Source: Onthovicinus sp900555545 (lineage in GTDB: Bacteria; Bacillota; Clostridia; Oscillospirales; Acutalibacteraceae). Taken from it: a stretch of 64,000 nucleotides of DNA. This document shows positions 40,768 through 48,929 of this stretch, piece after piece (positions within the stretch are counted from its first letter, which is position 1; each line of letters begins with the position of its first letter). The translations under genes and the position numbers were made by a program. Location of the stretch: contig CASFPX010000002.1 of assembly GCA_949296915.1 (NCBI GenBank), forward strand, positions 124,001-188,000, read 5' to 3'. The notes beneath the pieces are model-generated. The model did not search any database and was not told the DNA's origin. It saw only the letters and a program-made list of their open reading frames with translations.

Positions 40768-41415
40768 TTAGCTTTCGACAAACTTTTGTATCACTGCCAA
40801 GCACTCCCACAGGGAGCCGGCTACGGGAAATCCGAACTCCGACAACCGTTCACGGCTCTGATGGCCGGCGGTGAGCAGAACGCACTCCGCCCCCACCGCC
40901 CTGGCGACCTGCGCGTCGTGCAAAGTATCGCCCACAAAACAGAGCCTGTCCTCTGGCGGCAGGGAATCGCGCAGCCGGCGGGCCAATGCCTCCTTGCTGG
41001 CGGCGTAAAAATCCTCAATTCCCCACACGGAGTCAAATGCAGCACCCAAGCCACAATTGCTCAGCTGATCCAATAAATAATCCTTCCTGCTGGCCGAAAG
41101 GACGATCTGACCCAAGCCCAATTCACGCCCGCGCCGGATAGTTTGCAGGGCATCGGGGTACAGCGCGCAGCCGGCGCTTTTCTCCTGATAATCCGCCATG
41201 TACTCCTCCGCTAACACCTCAAAGGGGACGCGGTCAAAATCGAACCCCACCCGCTGGTAATACTCCGAGACCGGGAAGCCAAACACCGCGCGGTATTGTT
41301 CCAAGGTTTCGATTGGATTCAAACCATGGCGACGCAAAAGGCGATTGATACAGTCAAAGCAGAGCTGTACGTCGTCAAAGAGGGTTCCGTTCCAGTCCCA
41401 GACGATATGATCCAT
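40768..41415 (-). CDS. HAD-superfamily phosphatase (phosphoglycolate phosphatase-like)
   Basis: A 215-residue HAD hydrolase. Motif I, WDWNGTLFDD, has the D-x-N form in place of the usual D-x-D-x-T, a variant seen in some Gph-like members. A C1 cap helical domain (~15-80) follows, then motif II (LSAS), a Lys motif III region (SKEALARRL) and motif IV FVGDTLHDAQVA. The substrate is unknown. It starts 14 bp after the DUF1015 gene and ends the helicase-hisH-hisF-DUF1015-HAD operon. Confidence 0.8.
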   Translation of the reverse strand: MDHIVWDWNGTLFDDVQLCFDCINRLLRRHGLNPIETLEQYRAVFGFPVSEYYQRVGFDFDRVPFEVLAEEYMADYQEKSAGCALYPDALQTIRRGRELGLGQIVLSASRKDYLLDQLSNCGLGAAFDSVWGIEDFYAASKEALARRLRDSLPPEDRLCFVGDTLHDAQVARAVGAECVLLTAGHQSRERLSEFGFPVAGSLWECLAVIQKFVES

Positions 41416-41429
41416 CCGTCATCCCCCAC

Positions 41430-42662
41430 TTACAGCTCATGGATAAATAGGCCGCTGAGCAGCTTGGGTTCAAACCAGGTGGATTTGGGAGGCATGACGA
41501 GCCCGGCATCCGCAATATCCATCAATTCTTCCAGAGAGGTGGGATACATCGCAAACGCCACGCCGCCGGAACCGGCCCGCCGCTCCAGTTCCGCATAGCC
41601 GCGTATTCCGCCGACAAAGTCGATCCGCTTATCGGTGCGCGGATCACGGATCCCCAATATAGGCGCAAGCAGATTATTTTGCAGGATGGAGACATCCAGG
41701 CTCTCCACCACATCGTCCTCCGGGAAAGTACCCGGCCACGCCGTGAGCAGATACCATTTGCCGCTCAGGTACATTCCAAAGGTATGACGGGCCGGCGGTG
41801 TAAAGGGGGCGCATCCCTTTTCCTCCACCGTAAAGGCGGCGGAAATTTTCCCAACAAGTTCTTCTGGCGAGAGGCCGTTCCGGTCGAACACCACACGGTT
41901 GTAGTCCATAATCTTCAGTTCTTCGGCGGGGAAGAGAACGGAGAGAAAATAGTTGAACTCCTCCGCCCCTGTATAGGTTCCAGCCTGCTCCCGGCGGTTG
42001 ACACCCACCCGAACTGCCGAGGCACAGCGGTGATGGCCATCCGCGATATACAAACTATCCATTGCCTGTACAGCCGCTGAAAGGGACTGAATCAGTGCGG
42101 GATCATCCACACGCCACACCGTCTGCCGGACACCATCCGAGTCAAAATTGTAAAGCGGATCGCCTGTACAGATCTGCTGCATCAGCTCACGCAACGCCTC
42201 CCCGCCGCGGCAGGTTAAAAAAATAGGCCCTGTATTGGCGTTACATGTATCTACGTGGCGGATACGGTCCGCCTCCTTGTCAGCGCGCGTTTTCTCATGC
42301 TTTTTGATCACATTGTTCAGATAGTCATCGATAGAAGCACAGCCGACAAGGCCCGTCTGCGCCCGGCCGTCCATGATCTGGCGGTAGACATAAAAGCACG
42401 GCTGATCATCGCGGATAAAAATCCGCTTCGCTACCATGCGGTTCAAATTTTCCCGCGCCTTCTGATAAACGCAGTCGTCGTAGAGCCCTGTCCCCACGGG
42501 GAGATCAATCTCCGCCTTATCGATATGTAAGAACGAATAGGGGTTCCCCTTGACGCGCTCTCGCGCCTCCTCACTGCTCATCACATCGTACGGGAGCGCC
42601 GCCACAAGCGGAGCCAGTTCCTTAGCCGGGCGCAGGGCGCAAAATGGTTTGTAAACCGCCAT
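41430..42662 (-). CDS. DUF1015 family protein (SerK/SbnI-like kinase family)
   Basis: A 410-residue protein of the DUF1015 family. VYKPFCALRPAKELAPLVAALPYDVMSSEEAR at the N-terminus (core ALPYDVMSSEEAR), NPYSFLHIDKAE, KHEKTRADKEADRIRH and YIADGHHRCASA are the family's conserved blocks. Relatives include the ADP-dependent free-serine kinase SerK of archaea and SbnI of staphylococci. Whether this one phosphorylates serine is inference. It lies between hisF and the HAD gene; an upstream serine-like kinase plus a phosphatase would make sense together, but that is untested. Confidence 0.85.
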   Translation of the reverse strand: MAVYKPFCALRPAKELAPLVAALPYDVMSSEEARERVKGNPYSFLHIDKAEIDLPVGTGLYDDCVYQKARENLNRMVAKRIFIRDDQPCFYVYRQIMDGRAQTGLVGCASIDDYLNNVIKKHEKTRADKEADRIRHVDTCNANTGPIFLTCRGGEALRELMQQICTGDPLYNFDSDGVRQTVWRVDDPALIQSLSAAVQAMDSLYIADGHHRCASAVRVGVNRREQAGTYTGAEEFNYFLSVLFPAEELKIMDYNRVVFDRNGLSPEELVGKISAAFTVEEKGCAPFTPPARHTFGMYLSGKWYLLTAWPGTFPEDDVVESLDVSILQNNLLAPILGIRDPRTDKRIDFVGGIRGYAELERRAGSGGVAFAMYPTSLEELMDIADAGLVMPPKSTWFEPKLLSGLFIHEL

Positions 42663-42680
42663 ACCTTTCTCCTCCTATTG

Positions 42681-43436
42681 TCACATCCGCACGGATACGC
42701 CGCGTGCGGCCAGATAACGTTTTAAATCCATGATACCAATCTCATGAAAGTGGAACAGCGACGCCGCCAGCACCGCATCTGCACTGCCGCGGGTGAGCGC
42801 ATCGTAAAAGTGCTCCATCTTACCCGCTCCGCCGGACGCGATGACCGGCACGTTGACATTCTGAGAGATGACGCTGGTCAAATCCAGATCATACCCGTTC
42901 TTCTGCCCGTCGCAGTCCATACTGGTGAGCAGGATCTCGCCCGCGCCGCGGCTGACAGCCTCCCGCGCCCACGCGAGCGCGTCGATCCCGGTGGGGATCC
43001 GGCCACCGTTGAGGTAGACCTCCCAGCCGCCGTCGCGCCGTTTGGCATCAATCGCACATACGACGCACTGGCTGCCGAAGCGACGGGCAGCCGCATCAAT
43101 GAGGGCCGGATTGCGCACTGCCGCTGAGTTGACGGAAATTTTGTCCGCCCCCGCGCGGAGCAACTGGGCGAAGTCGTCGAGTTCCCGGATACCACCGCCC
43201 ACGGTAAAGGGGATAAAAATGGAGTCCGCCACCCGGCGCACGATCTCCAACATAGTGGAGCGCCCCTCATGGGTTGCGGTAATATCGAGCAGGACAAGCT
43301 CATCCGCCCCCTGGCGGTCATACGCCTGGGCGCATGCCACCGGGTCTCCGGCATCCCGCAAGTCCACAAAGCTGACGCCCTTGACGACACGCCCGTCCTT
43401 TACATCCAGGCATGGAATAATCCGCTTGGCATACAT
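42681..43436 (-). CDS. hisF: Imidazole glycerol phosphate synthase subunit HisF
   Basis: Cyclase subunit of IGP synthase, which turns PRFAR + ammonia into IGP and AICAR in histidine synthesis; 251 residues. It is a (beta/alpha)8 barrel with RIIPCLDVKDGRVVKGV (catalytic Asp11 equivalent), FTVGGGIREL, ADKISVNSAAV, CAIDAKR (Asp130 equivalent) and VIASGGAG. The ATG at 43436 follows GGGAGGG. It starts one base after the hisH stop. No other his gene (hisA, hisI, hisG) is in the window. Confidence 0.95.
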   Translation of the reverse strand: MYAKRIIPCLDVKDGRVVKGVSFVDLRDAGDPVACAQAYDRQGADELVLLDITATHEGRSTMLEIVRRVADSIFIPFTVGGGIRELDDFAQLLRAGADKISVNSAAVRNPALIDAAARRFGSQCVVCAIDAKRRDGGWEVYLNGGRIPTGIDALAWAREAVSRGAGEILLTSMDCDGQKNGYDLDLTSVISQNVNVPVIASGGAGKMEHFYDALTRGSADAVLAASLFHFHEIGIMDLKRYLAARGVSVRM

Positions 43437-43437
43437 A

Positions 43438-44058
43438 TCAATTCCCTCCCCGGACAATCTCATTAAAATTGCGCAGGATCTGCAACCCGACCTCGCCGCT
43501 CTTTTCCGGATGGAACTGTGTGGCGAATAGCAGGCCGTCGGACACTGCGGCATCGATGGCCACCCCATACTCCGTGCGCGCCGCCACCTGCCACGGGTTG
43601 CGCGCCTGTAAATAGTAGGAATGGACAAAATATACGTAGGAATCCTCCGGAATATCCCGGAAGATCCCATCCCTTTTTAAAATTCGAATGGAATTCCATC
43701 CCATGTGGGGAACCTTCAGCCCGGTATCGGAGGGGATTTTTCGGATCTCCCCCTCCAGGACACCCAGTCCCTCCGCCTGTGGCGATTCATCTGAATGGGC
43801 AAAGAGCATTTGCAGGCCCAGGCAGATGCCCAGGAACGGCTTTTGGCCGCTTGCCGCCTCCTTCACCGCAGAGAAGAGGCCTGCACTGCGGAGAGAGTCC
43901 ACAGCTTCCCCAAAGGAACCGACGCCCGGGAAGATGACGCCGTCTGCCCGATCAATCTCCCGGGCAGAAGCGGTAATCACGCTCTGCGCGCCAATGTAGT
44001 CCAGCGCCTTTTTCACGCTGCCGAGGTTCCCGGCGTTGTAATCCACCACTGCGATCAT
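43438..44058 (-). CDS. hisH: Imidazole glycerol phosphate synthase subunit HisH
   Basis: Class I glutamine amidotransferase subunit that feeds ammonia to HisF; 206 residues. VVDYNAGNLGSVKKAL, the oxyanion strand PGVGSFGEA, nucleophile elbow FLGICLGLQMLF (catalytic Cys), VPHMGWNS, and the His-x-Glu pair in FATQFHPEKSG complete the triad. It follows the helicase by 3 nt and abuts hisF. Confidence 0.95.
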   Translation of the reverse strand: MIAVVDYNAGNLGSVKKALDYIGAQSVITASAREIDRADGVIFPGVGSFGEAVDSLRSAGLFSAVKEAASGQKPFLGICLGLQMLFAHSDESPQAEGLGVLEGEIRKIPSDTGLKVPHMGWNSIRILKRDGIFRDIPEDSYVYFVHSYYLQARNPWQVAARTEYGVAIDAAVSDGLLFATQFHPEKSGEVGLQILRNFNEIVRGGN

Positions 44059-44061
44059 ACG

Positions 44062-45213
44062 TCAATCCTCCAGACTCTTTCCGTTTGGTGTAAAGGAGCC
44101 GTCCCCCTGGACGTCGACGGGGGTAATCTCCGAGCGGGTGTAGCGCGCCAGATCGCGCAGGTGCGGCCGTTCCTCCGGCGTATAGAAGATAAAGGAAACG
44201 CCCTCCTTTTTCGCCCGGCCTGTACGTCCGATCCGGTGTAGGTAGAACCCATTGTCATTCGGGATCTCGTAGCTGAATACGGCGTCCACGCCGTCGATAT
44301 CCAATCCGCGCGCGGCGACATCCGTCGCCACCAAGACGTCCATCGCGCCCTCACGGAATTTTTTCATAATCCGATTGCGCGCCGACTGCGGCATATCGCC
44401 GTTGAGGCACTGGGCGCGGAAGCCCTGCGCCTGCACCTGGCGGGCAAGGCTCTCCGTCATATATTTGGTGTTGCAAAAGACCATCGTCTTTTGGTAGCGG
44501 TGGCGCCGGAGAATTTGAACCATCTTCGCAAAGCGTTCAGACAATCCGGATTCAATACAGTACTGTGTGATCTTCGGCTTACTGTCCTCCACGGGGCGGA
44601 CGGTAATCTCCAGCGGATCCTTTTGATACATCCAGCTGATATCCATCACCTCGCGCGAAAGTGTGGCGGAGAACATGCAAAGCTGCTTATCCGACGGGAG
44701 CTTATCCAGAATATAGCGCACATCCTTGACAAATCCCATATTCAGCATCTCATCCGCCTCGTCGAGGACGGTCATCCATGCATCGTCAATATTAACTGCC
44801 CGGCGCTTGAGCAAATCGATCAACCGCCCCGGTGTGGCCACCAAAATTTGCGGATGCTTTTTGAGCGCCTCAATCTGCTTATTGATCGGCTGCCCGCCGT
44901 ACACAGCGACGACCTTCAGCCACGGCATATAATAGGTCAGGTCCCGCAGGTCGTCCCGGATCTGTACAGCAAGCTCACGCGTGGGGGCCAGGATCAGCCC
45001 CTGCACACACGCCTCTTCCTTCACAATCCGCTCTACGATCGGAATCCCAAACGCGCACGTTTTGCCCGTGCCGGTGGGTGCCTTGCCGATCAGCTCGTAC
45101 CCGTCGAGCATGGCGGGAATTGCCTTTTCCTGAATCTCCGTCATATCGGTAAACCCCATCCGCTCGACTGCCTGCAAAATTTCCTGTGATACGTCTAAGT
45201 CCCTGTATTTCAT
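44062..45213 (-). CDS. DEAD-box ATP-dependent RNA helicase
   Basis: A 383-residue minimal helicase core. Q motif region (GFTDMTEIQEKAIP), motif I APTGTGKTCAF, Ia PTRELAVQ, II LDEADEML, III SATLS, IV-V (VLVATDVAARGLD) and VI HRIGRTGRA are all intact. The C-terminus stops soon after motif VI, so the basic RNA-binding tail of CshA/DeaD is absent. It likely acts in RNA decay, ribosome assembly or cold adaptation. It has its own promoter and is the first gene of the operon with hisH-hisF. Confidence 0.93.
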   Translation of the reverse strand: MKYRDLDVSQEILQAVERMGFTDMTEIQEKAIPAMLDGYELIGKAPTGTGKTCAFGIPIVERIVKEEACVQGLILAPTRELAVQIRDDLRDLTYYMPWLKVVAVYGGQPINKQIEALKKHPQILVATPGRLIDLLKRRAVNIDDAWMTVLDEADEMLNMGFVKDVRYILDKLPSDKQLCMFSATLSREVMDISWMYQKDPLEITVRPVEDSKPKITQYCIESGLSERFAKMVQILRRHRYQKTMVFCNTKYMTESLARQVQAQGFRAQCLNGDMPQSARNRIMKKFREGAMDVLVATDVAARGLDIDGVDAVFSYEIPNDNGFYLHRIGRTGRAKKEGVSFIFYTPEERPHLRDLARYTRSEITPVDVQGDGSFTPNGKSLED

Positions 45214-45262
45214 GCTGTGAAAATTCCTTTCAGCTCAAAGATCAAAAATATCCCTGTCGAAT

Positions 45263-45291
45263 ATTGTAGCACACTTTAGCCTATCGTTCAA
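45263..45291 (-). promoter_or_regulatory. DEAD helicase-his-HAD operon promoter
   Basis: TTGAAC (45291..45286), a 17-bp spacer and TACAAT (45268..45263), 50 bp before the start. Confidence 0.75.
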
Positions 45292-45296
45292 TGTAC

Positions 45297-45337
45297 AAGA
45301 ACCGGCTGTACGGATCTATTCCGCGCAGCCGGTTCTT
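45297..45337. terminator. Terminator after nfo
   Basis: AAGAACCGGCTG / CAGCCGGTTCTT, a 12-bp perfect stem with a 17-nt loop. The minus-strand side has a short T-rich tail; the plus side has TTTTT. Confidence 0.7.
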
Positions 45338-45347
45338 TTTATGACAC

Positions 45348-46181
45348 CTATTCGCGATAGAGACCGCGCAGCTGGCTGATCTCCGCCGCATAGCCCGGGA
45401 GCTCGTTTGGCGTCTCCAAGTAAAAAGGCAGGTGCCGCAGCTGCGGATGGTTGATGATCCGCTCCATAGCCTCCAGCCCGATATAGCCCCCGCCGATCAC
45501 CTCGTGGCGGTCCTTATGCGCACCGAGGGGATTTTTGCTGTCGTTTAGGTGGATCGCCTTCAGGCGCTCAATGCCGATCACTCGGTCAAATTCCTCAAGC
45601 ACGTCATCCAGGTGATGGACAACATCGTACCCGGCATCGTCCACATGGCACGTATCCAGGCAGACCCCCATCTTGTCGCTCAGCTCCACCCGGTCGATAA
45701 TGGCGCGCAGTTCCTCAAAGCGGGAACCGACCTCGCTCCCCTTGCCGGCCATCGTCTCGAGCAGCACCGTTGTCTGCTGCTCAGGCCACAAAATCGCATT
45801 GAGCATGGCGGCGATCTGCTCTATCCCCGTCTCGATCCCCTGTCCGACATGGCTGCCGGGGTGGAAGTTATAACAATTTCCGGGCGTGTACTCCATACGC
45901 TTTAGATCATCCAGCATAGTATTCCGTGCAAATTCGCGGATTTTTTCATCCTTGGAGCAGGCGTTGAGTGTGTATGGCGCGTGCGCCAGCGGGTGAACGA
46001 TGCCGTGCTCCGCAGAAAAGTCCAGGAACGCCTGGACGTCCTCCGGATCAATCGCCTTAGCAGAGCCGCCGCGCGGATTCCTCGTAAAAAACTGGAAGGT
46101 GTTCGCTCCAATCTCCACGGCAGTCCGCCCCATCTTTAAATAGCCGCCTGAACTGGACAGGTGGCATCCAATTGTCATCAT
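45348..46181 (-). CDS. nfo: Deoxyribonuclease IV (AP endonuclease, Nfo)
   Basis: Zinc-dependent AP endonuclease of base-excision repair; about 277 residues. The TIM barrel shows IGCHLSSSGGYLKMG, ANTFQFFTRNPRGG, HAPYTLNACS, NFHPGSHVGQG, LLETMAGKG, CLDTCHVDDAGYD, HLNDSKNPLGAHKDRHEVIGGG (key part NDSKNPLGAHKDRH) and a terminal ETPN, which together give the three-zinc site. The ATG pair at 46181/46178 follows GTGAGG. It has a promoter at 46209..46237, divergent from the threonine ammonia-lyase gene. Confidence 0.95.
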   Translation of the reverse strand: MMTIGCHLSSSGGYLKMGRTAVEIGANTFQFFTRNPRGGSAKAIDPEDVQAFLDFSAEHGIVHPLAHAPYTLNACSKDEKIREFARNTMLDDLKRMEYTPGNCYNFHPGSHVGQGIETGIEQIAAMLNAILWPEQQTTVLLETMAGKGSEVGSRFEELRAIIDRVELSDKMGVCLDTCHVDDAGYDVVHHLDDVLEEFDRVIGIERLKAIHLNDSKNPLGAHKDRHEVIGGGYIGLEAMERIINHPQLRHLPFYLETPNELPGYAAEISQLRGLYRE

Positions 46182-46208
46182 CCGGGATCGCCTCACTTTC
46201 TGGTTACC

Positions 46209-46237
46209 ATCATACCAAGCCCGCCCCAATCTGTCAA
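46209..46237 (-). promoter_or_regulatory. nfo promoter
   Basis: TTGACA (46237..46232), a 17-bp spacer and TATGAT (46214..46209). Confidence 0.85.
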
Positions 46238-46264
46238 TTCCCTTTGAAAAAAAGCGGCAGGCAC

Positions 46265-46293
46265 TTGATTTTATCCCCATAATGTTATATCCT
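46265..46293 (+). promoter_or_regulatory. Threonine ammonia-lyase promoter
   Basis: TTGATT (46265-46270), a 17-bp spacer and TATCCT (46288-46293), 44 bp before the start; back to back with the nfo promoter. Confidence 0.6.
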
Positions 46294-46336
46294 AAAAAGC
46301 GTTATATACTTAAAGAAAAACGGAGATGACGCAGTA

Positions 46337-47539
46337 ATGTTGACCTTAGATAAAATATACAGCGCCTCCTACAAGCTCAAGGAGATCCTGCGCGAGACGC
46401 CGATGGTGCACGCCCCGGATCTGAATCCTGCGTGCGACGTATTCCTCAAGCCGGAAAACTTGCAAGTTACCGGTTCCTTTAAGGTACGCGGCGCGTATTA
46501 TAAGATCTCCCAGCTGACAGAGGAGGAGAAAAAGCGCGGAGTGATCGCGTGCAGCGCGGGCAACCATGCCCAGGGCGTGGCGCTGGCTGCCACTAAAAAT
46601 GGGATCAAATCCCTGATCTGCCTGCCAGACTCCGCCCCCATCTCCAAGGTAGAGGCCACACGAAAATACGGCGCGGATATCTGCCTGGTGGACGGCGTGT
46701 ACGATGATGCATACAGGCGGGCTATTGAACTGCGCGACCAAGAGGGGTACACCTTTATCCACCCATTTGACGACGAAAATGTCATCGCCGGCCAGGGCAC
46801 TATCGGTCTGGAAATTCTCAACGAGCACCCGGAGATCGATGCGATCGTCGTCCCGATCGGTGGCGGCGGGTTGATCTCCGGCGTGGCGTTTGCAGCCAAG
46901 TCCCTCAAGCCGGACATTAAAGTTTACGGTGTGCAGGCCAAGGGTGCCCCAAGTATGAAAAATGCCATAGAGCACGGAAAGATCGAGACGCTGGACTCCG
47001 TGGCAACCATCGCGGACGGTATCGCCGTCAAGGAACCCGGGGAGCACACCTTTGAATACTGTCAAAAATATGTGGACGAGATCGTCACCGTGAGCGACGA
47101 CGAAATTTCTTCCGCCATCCTGGCCCTGATCGAACAACAGAAGATGATCGCCGAGGGCGCGGGTGCGGTAGCTGTGGCGGCTGTGATGTTTAATAAGATC
47201 CCAGTTCAGGGCAAAAAGGTCGCCTGCCTGGTCTCCGGCGGTAATATCGATGTCACCATCCTCTCCCGCGTGATCAAGCGCGGTCTGCTCAAATCCGGAC
47301 GCACCTGCAACCTGAATATTGAGTTGGTCGACAAGCCCGGCCAGCTGCAGGGGGTATCCACAATCCTCGCCAGCCTGGGCGGCAACGTGATCTCCATCCA
47401 CCATGAGCGTGCAAACGAGGGGGCCGACGTGGTCGGCTGCTGCCTGCGGATTGTGCTGGAGACAAAGAATTACGAACATATCGAACAGATTAAACAGGCT
47501 TTAAAGGACGCAGGTTACCACCTGCTGTCCACCTATTGA
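46337..47539 (+). CDS. ilvA: Threonine ammonia-lyase (PLP) with C-terminal ACT domain
   Basis: Deaminates threonine to 2-oxobutyrate; 400 residues. The PLP-binding Lys49 is in VTGSFKVRGAYYKI. SAGNHAQGVALAA, PIGGGGLISGVAFA (phosphate-binding glycines), EGAGAVAVAA and CLVSGGNIDV complete the fold type II site. The last ~80 residues (NIELVDKPGQLQGVSTILASLG) are one ACT domain, so the enzyme may be effector-regulated, but this short form with one ACT is the TdcB/YgeX-like or clostridial IlvA type. The catabolic or biosynthetic role is undecided. RidA follows by 19 bp. Confidence 0.92.
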   Translation: MLTLDKIYSASYKLKEILRETPMVHAPDLNPACDVFLKPENLQVTGSFKVRGAYYKISQLTEEEKKRGVIACSAGNHAQGVALAATKNGIKSLICLPDSAPISKVEATRKYGADICLVDGVYDDAYRRAIELRDQEGYTFIHPFDDENVIAGQGTIGLEILNEHPEIDAIVVPIGGGGLISGVAFAAKSLKPDIKVYGVQAKGAPSMKNAIEHGKIETLDSVATIADGIAVKEPGEHTFEYCQKYVDEIVTVSDDEISSAILALIEQQKMIAEGAGAVAVAAVMFNKIPVQGKKVACLVSGGNIDVTILSRVIKRGLLKSGRTCNLNIELVDKPGQLQGVSTILASLGGNVISIHHERANEGADVVGCCLRIVLETKNYEHIEQIKQALKDAGYHLLSTY

Positions 47540-47558
47540 TAAACGGAGGTCTTTACTG

Positions 47559-47930
47559 ATGAAAAAACTGCACACTTCTTCCGCGCCCGAGGCCATTGGT
47601 CCCTACTCCCAGGCCGTTGTCAGCAATGGGATGCTGTTCACATCCGGCCAGATCGCCATCAATCCCGCCACTGGCGAAGTGGAGGCGACTACAATTGAGG
47701 CCCAGACCGAACAAATTTGTGAAAACCTGAAGGCAATTCTCGCCGAGGCCGGCCTGACCTTTGAAAATGTAGTGAAAACCACCTGCTTTTTAAAGGATAT
47801 GGGCGATTTTGCCGCGTTTAATGCTGTGTATGGGAAGTACTTTACAGGCAAACCCGCCCGCTCCTGTGTGGCCGCCGCCTGCCTGCCCAAAAATGTCCTT
47901 GCAGAAATCGAACTGATTGCAGAAATGTAA
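47559..47930 (+). CDS. ridA: RidA family reactive-enamine deaminase
   Basis: A 123-residue YjgF/RidA protein that hydrolyses 2-aminoacrylate and 2-aminocrotonate, the reactive enamines released by PLP dehydratases. It has APEAIGPYSQAV, LFTSGQIAINP and KTTCFLKDMGDFAAFN; the catalytic Arg lies in PARSCVAAACLPK and is followed by the ELIAEM end. It sits directly after threonine ammonia-lyase, whose product it would clear, in a two-gene operon. Its stop overlaps the palindrome at 47926..47946. Confidence 0.95.
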   Translation: MKKLHTSSAPEAIGPYSQAVVSNGMLFTSGQIAINPATGEVEATTIEAQTEQICENLKAILAEAGLTFENVVKTTCFLKDMGDFAAFNAVYGKYFTGKPARSCVAAACLPKNVLAEIELIAEM

Positions 47931-47947
47931 AGTGTATTGCTTTACGC

Positions 47948-47979
47948 AAAAGCCCGGCTGAAATCTCAGCCGGGCTTTT
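47948..47979. terminator. Bidirectional terminator after ridA
   Basis: AAAAGCCCGGCTGA / TCAGCCGGGCTTTT, a 14-bp perfect stem with a 4-nt loop whose ends supply A/T tracts for both strands; it also ends the convergent SGNH gene. Confidence 0.9.
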
Positions 47980-47997
47980 ATCCTGTCGAATCACACT

Positions 47998-48756
47998 TTA
48001 CTTGAGCAGCGGTTTAATTGCATTGGTGATGATCTCATAGCCGGCGGCATTTGGATGCAGGCCGTCCATGGTGTATGCATCGCGCAGCACGCCGTTCTCA
48101 TCCGCGAGTTGATCAGTCAGATCCAGATACTGGATCCCCTTCTCCTCTGCAAGCGACTTCAGGCGGGCGTTCAGGGAACGGATCATCTCATTGGTGCGCA
48201 CGGAACCGACCATAAAGCGGTCGTAAAATTCCGGCCGGTTTTCATTAATCGGGTACAGCGCCTGAAGGATGATATTGGTCTGCGGGCACTGGGCCTGCGT
48301 CTTTTCGATCATAGTTTTAATGTTGTTGTAGATCGTATCCTCCGGTACATTCTGACCGAGGTCGTTGACGCCGATAAGAAGAACCATGTTCTTGGGTTCT
48401 ATATTCAGCACGCTGTCATCAAAGCGGTCCAACAGATGATCCGAGCACTCCGCGCTGATGCCGCGGTTATATACGAGCGTACCGGTCTGCTGCATATAGT
48501 CGCCATAAAAGTCAACCAGCGGATAATATTCTGTAATAGAGTCACCGACAAATACGGTCTGCCCCTTGAGCGCCGTTCGGTTCTCATAGGCAAAGTTTTC
48601 CGCCTTGATGTTTTGAGTCGCCACGCCCTGTGCGTCGACTTGGCCGAGCGCCCAACTGGCAAACACACCAAAAGCTACCCCTATTACCACAATGGGAATA
48701 AGAGCAGAAACAATAATAGTCCATACTTTTGATGATTTTTTCTTTCCATTTTCCAT
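47998..48756 (-). CDS. Membrane-anchored SGNH/GDSL hydrolase
   Basis: A 252-residue esterase-fold protein. A basic N-terminus (NGKKKSSKVW) and one hydrophobic helix (~13-38) suggest an N-terminal anchor with an external catalytic domain. SGNH blocks: I VFVGDSITEYYP (Ser), II NRGISAEC (Gly), III LLIGVNDLGQ (Asn) and V DGLHPNAAGY (Asp-x-x-His). Such enzymes are O-acetyl or lysophospholipid-type esterases; the substrate is unknown. It has its own promoter and is convergent with ridA. Confidence 0.85.
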   Translation of the reverse strand: MENGKKKSSKVWTIIVSALIPIVVIGVAFGVFASWALGQVDAQGVATQNIKAENFAYENRTALKGQTVFVGDSITEYYPLVDFYGDYMQQTGTLVYNRGISAECSDHLLDRFDDSVLNIEPKNMVLLIGVNDLGQNVPEDTIYNNIKTMIEKTQAQCPQTNIILQALYPINENRPEFYDRFMVGSVRTNEMIRSLNARLKSLAEEKGIQYLDLTDQLADENGVLRDAYTMDGLHPNAAGYEIITNAIKPLLK

Positions 48757-48776
48757 AAAAATCGCCTCCTGCCCCT

Positions 48777-48804
48777 ATTATATCGCGCAACAATATCTTT
48801 TCAA
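48777..48804 (-). promoter_or_regulatory. Promoter of the anchored SGNH hydrolase
   Basis: TTGAAA (48804..48799), a 16-bp spacer and TATAAT (48782..48777), 26 bp before the start. Confidence 0.75.
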
Positions 48805-48868
48805 GGGTATGATATCTGAATAAAAATCGGTAATCTTACGTGTCCCGTAGTTAACGCAAAAATAATAG

Positions 48869-48897
48869 TTGTCAGGCTGTCCCCTTTTTTATATAAT
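48869..48897 (+). promoter_or_regulatory. Promoter of the AIM24-family gene
   Basis: TTGTCA (48869-48874), a 17-bp spacer and TATAAT (48892-48897), 32 bp before the start. Confidence 0.85.
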
Positions 48898-48929
48898 GAA
48901 ACCAGATTCAAATAAGGGAGGATGTTTTT

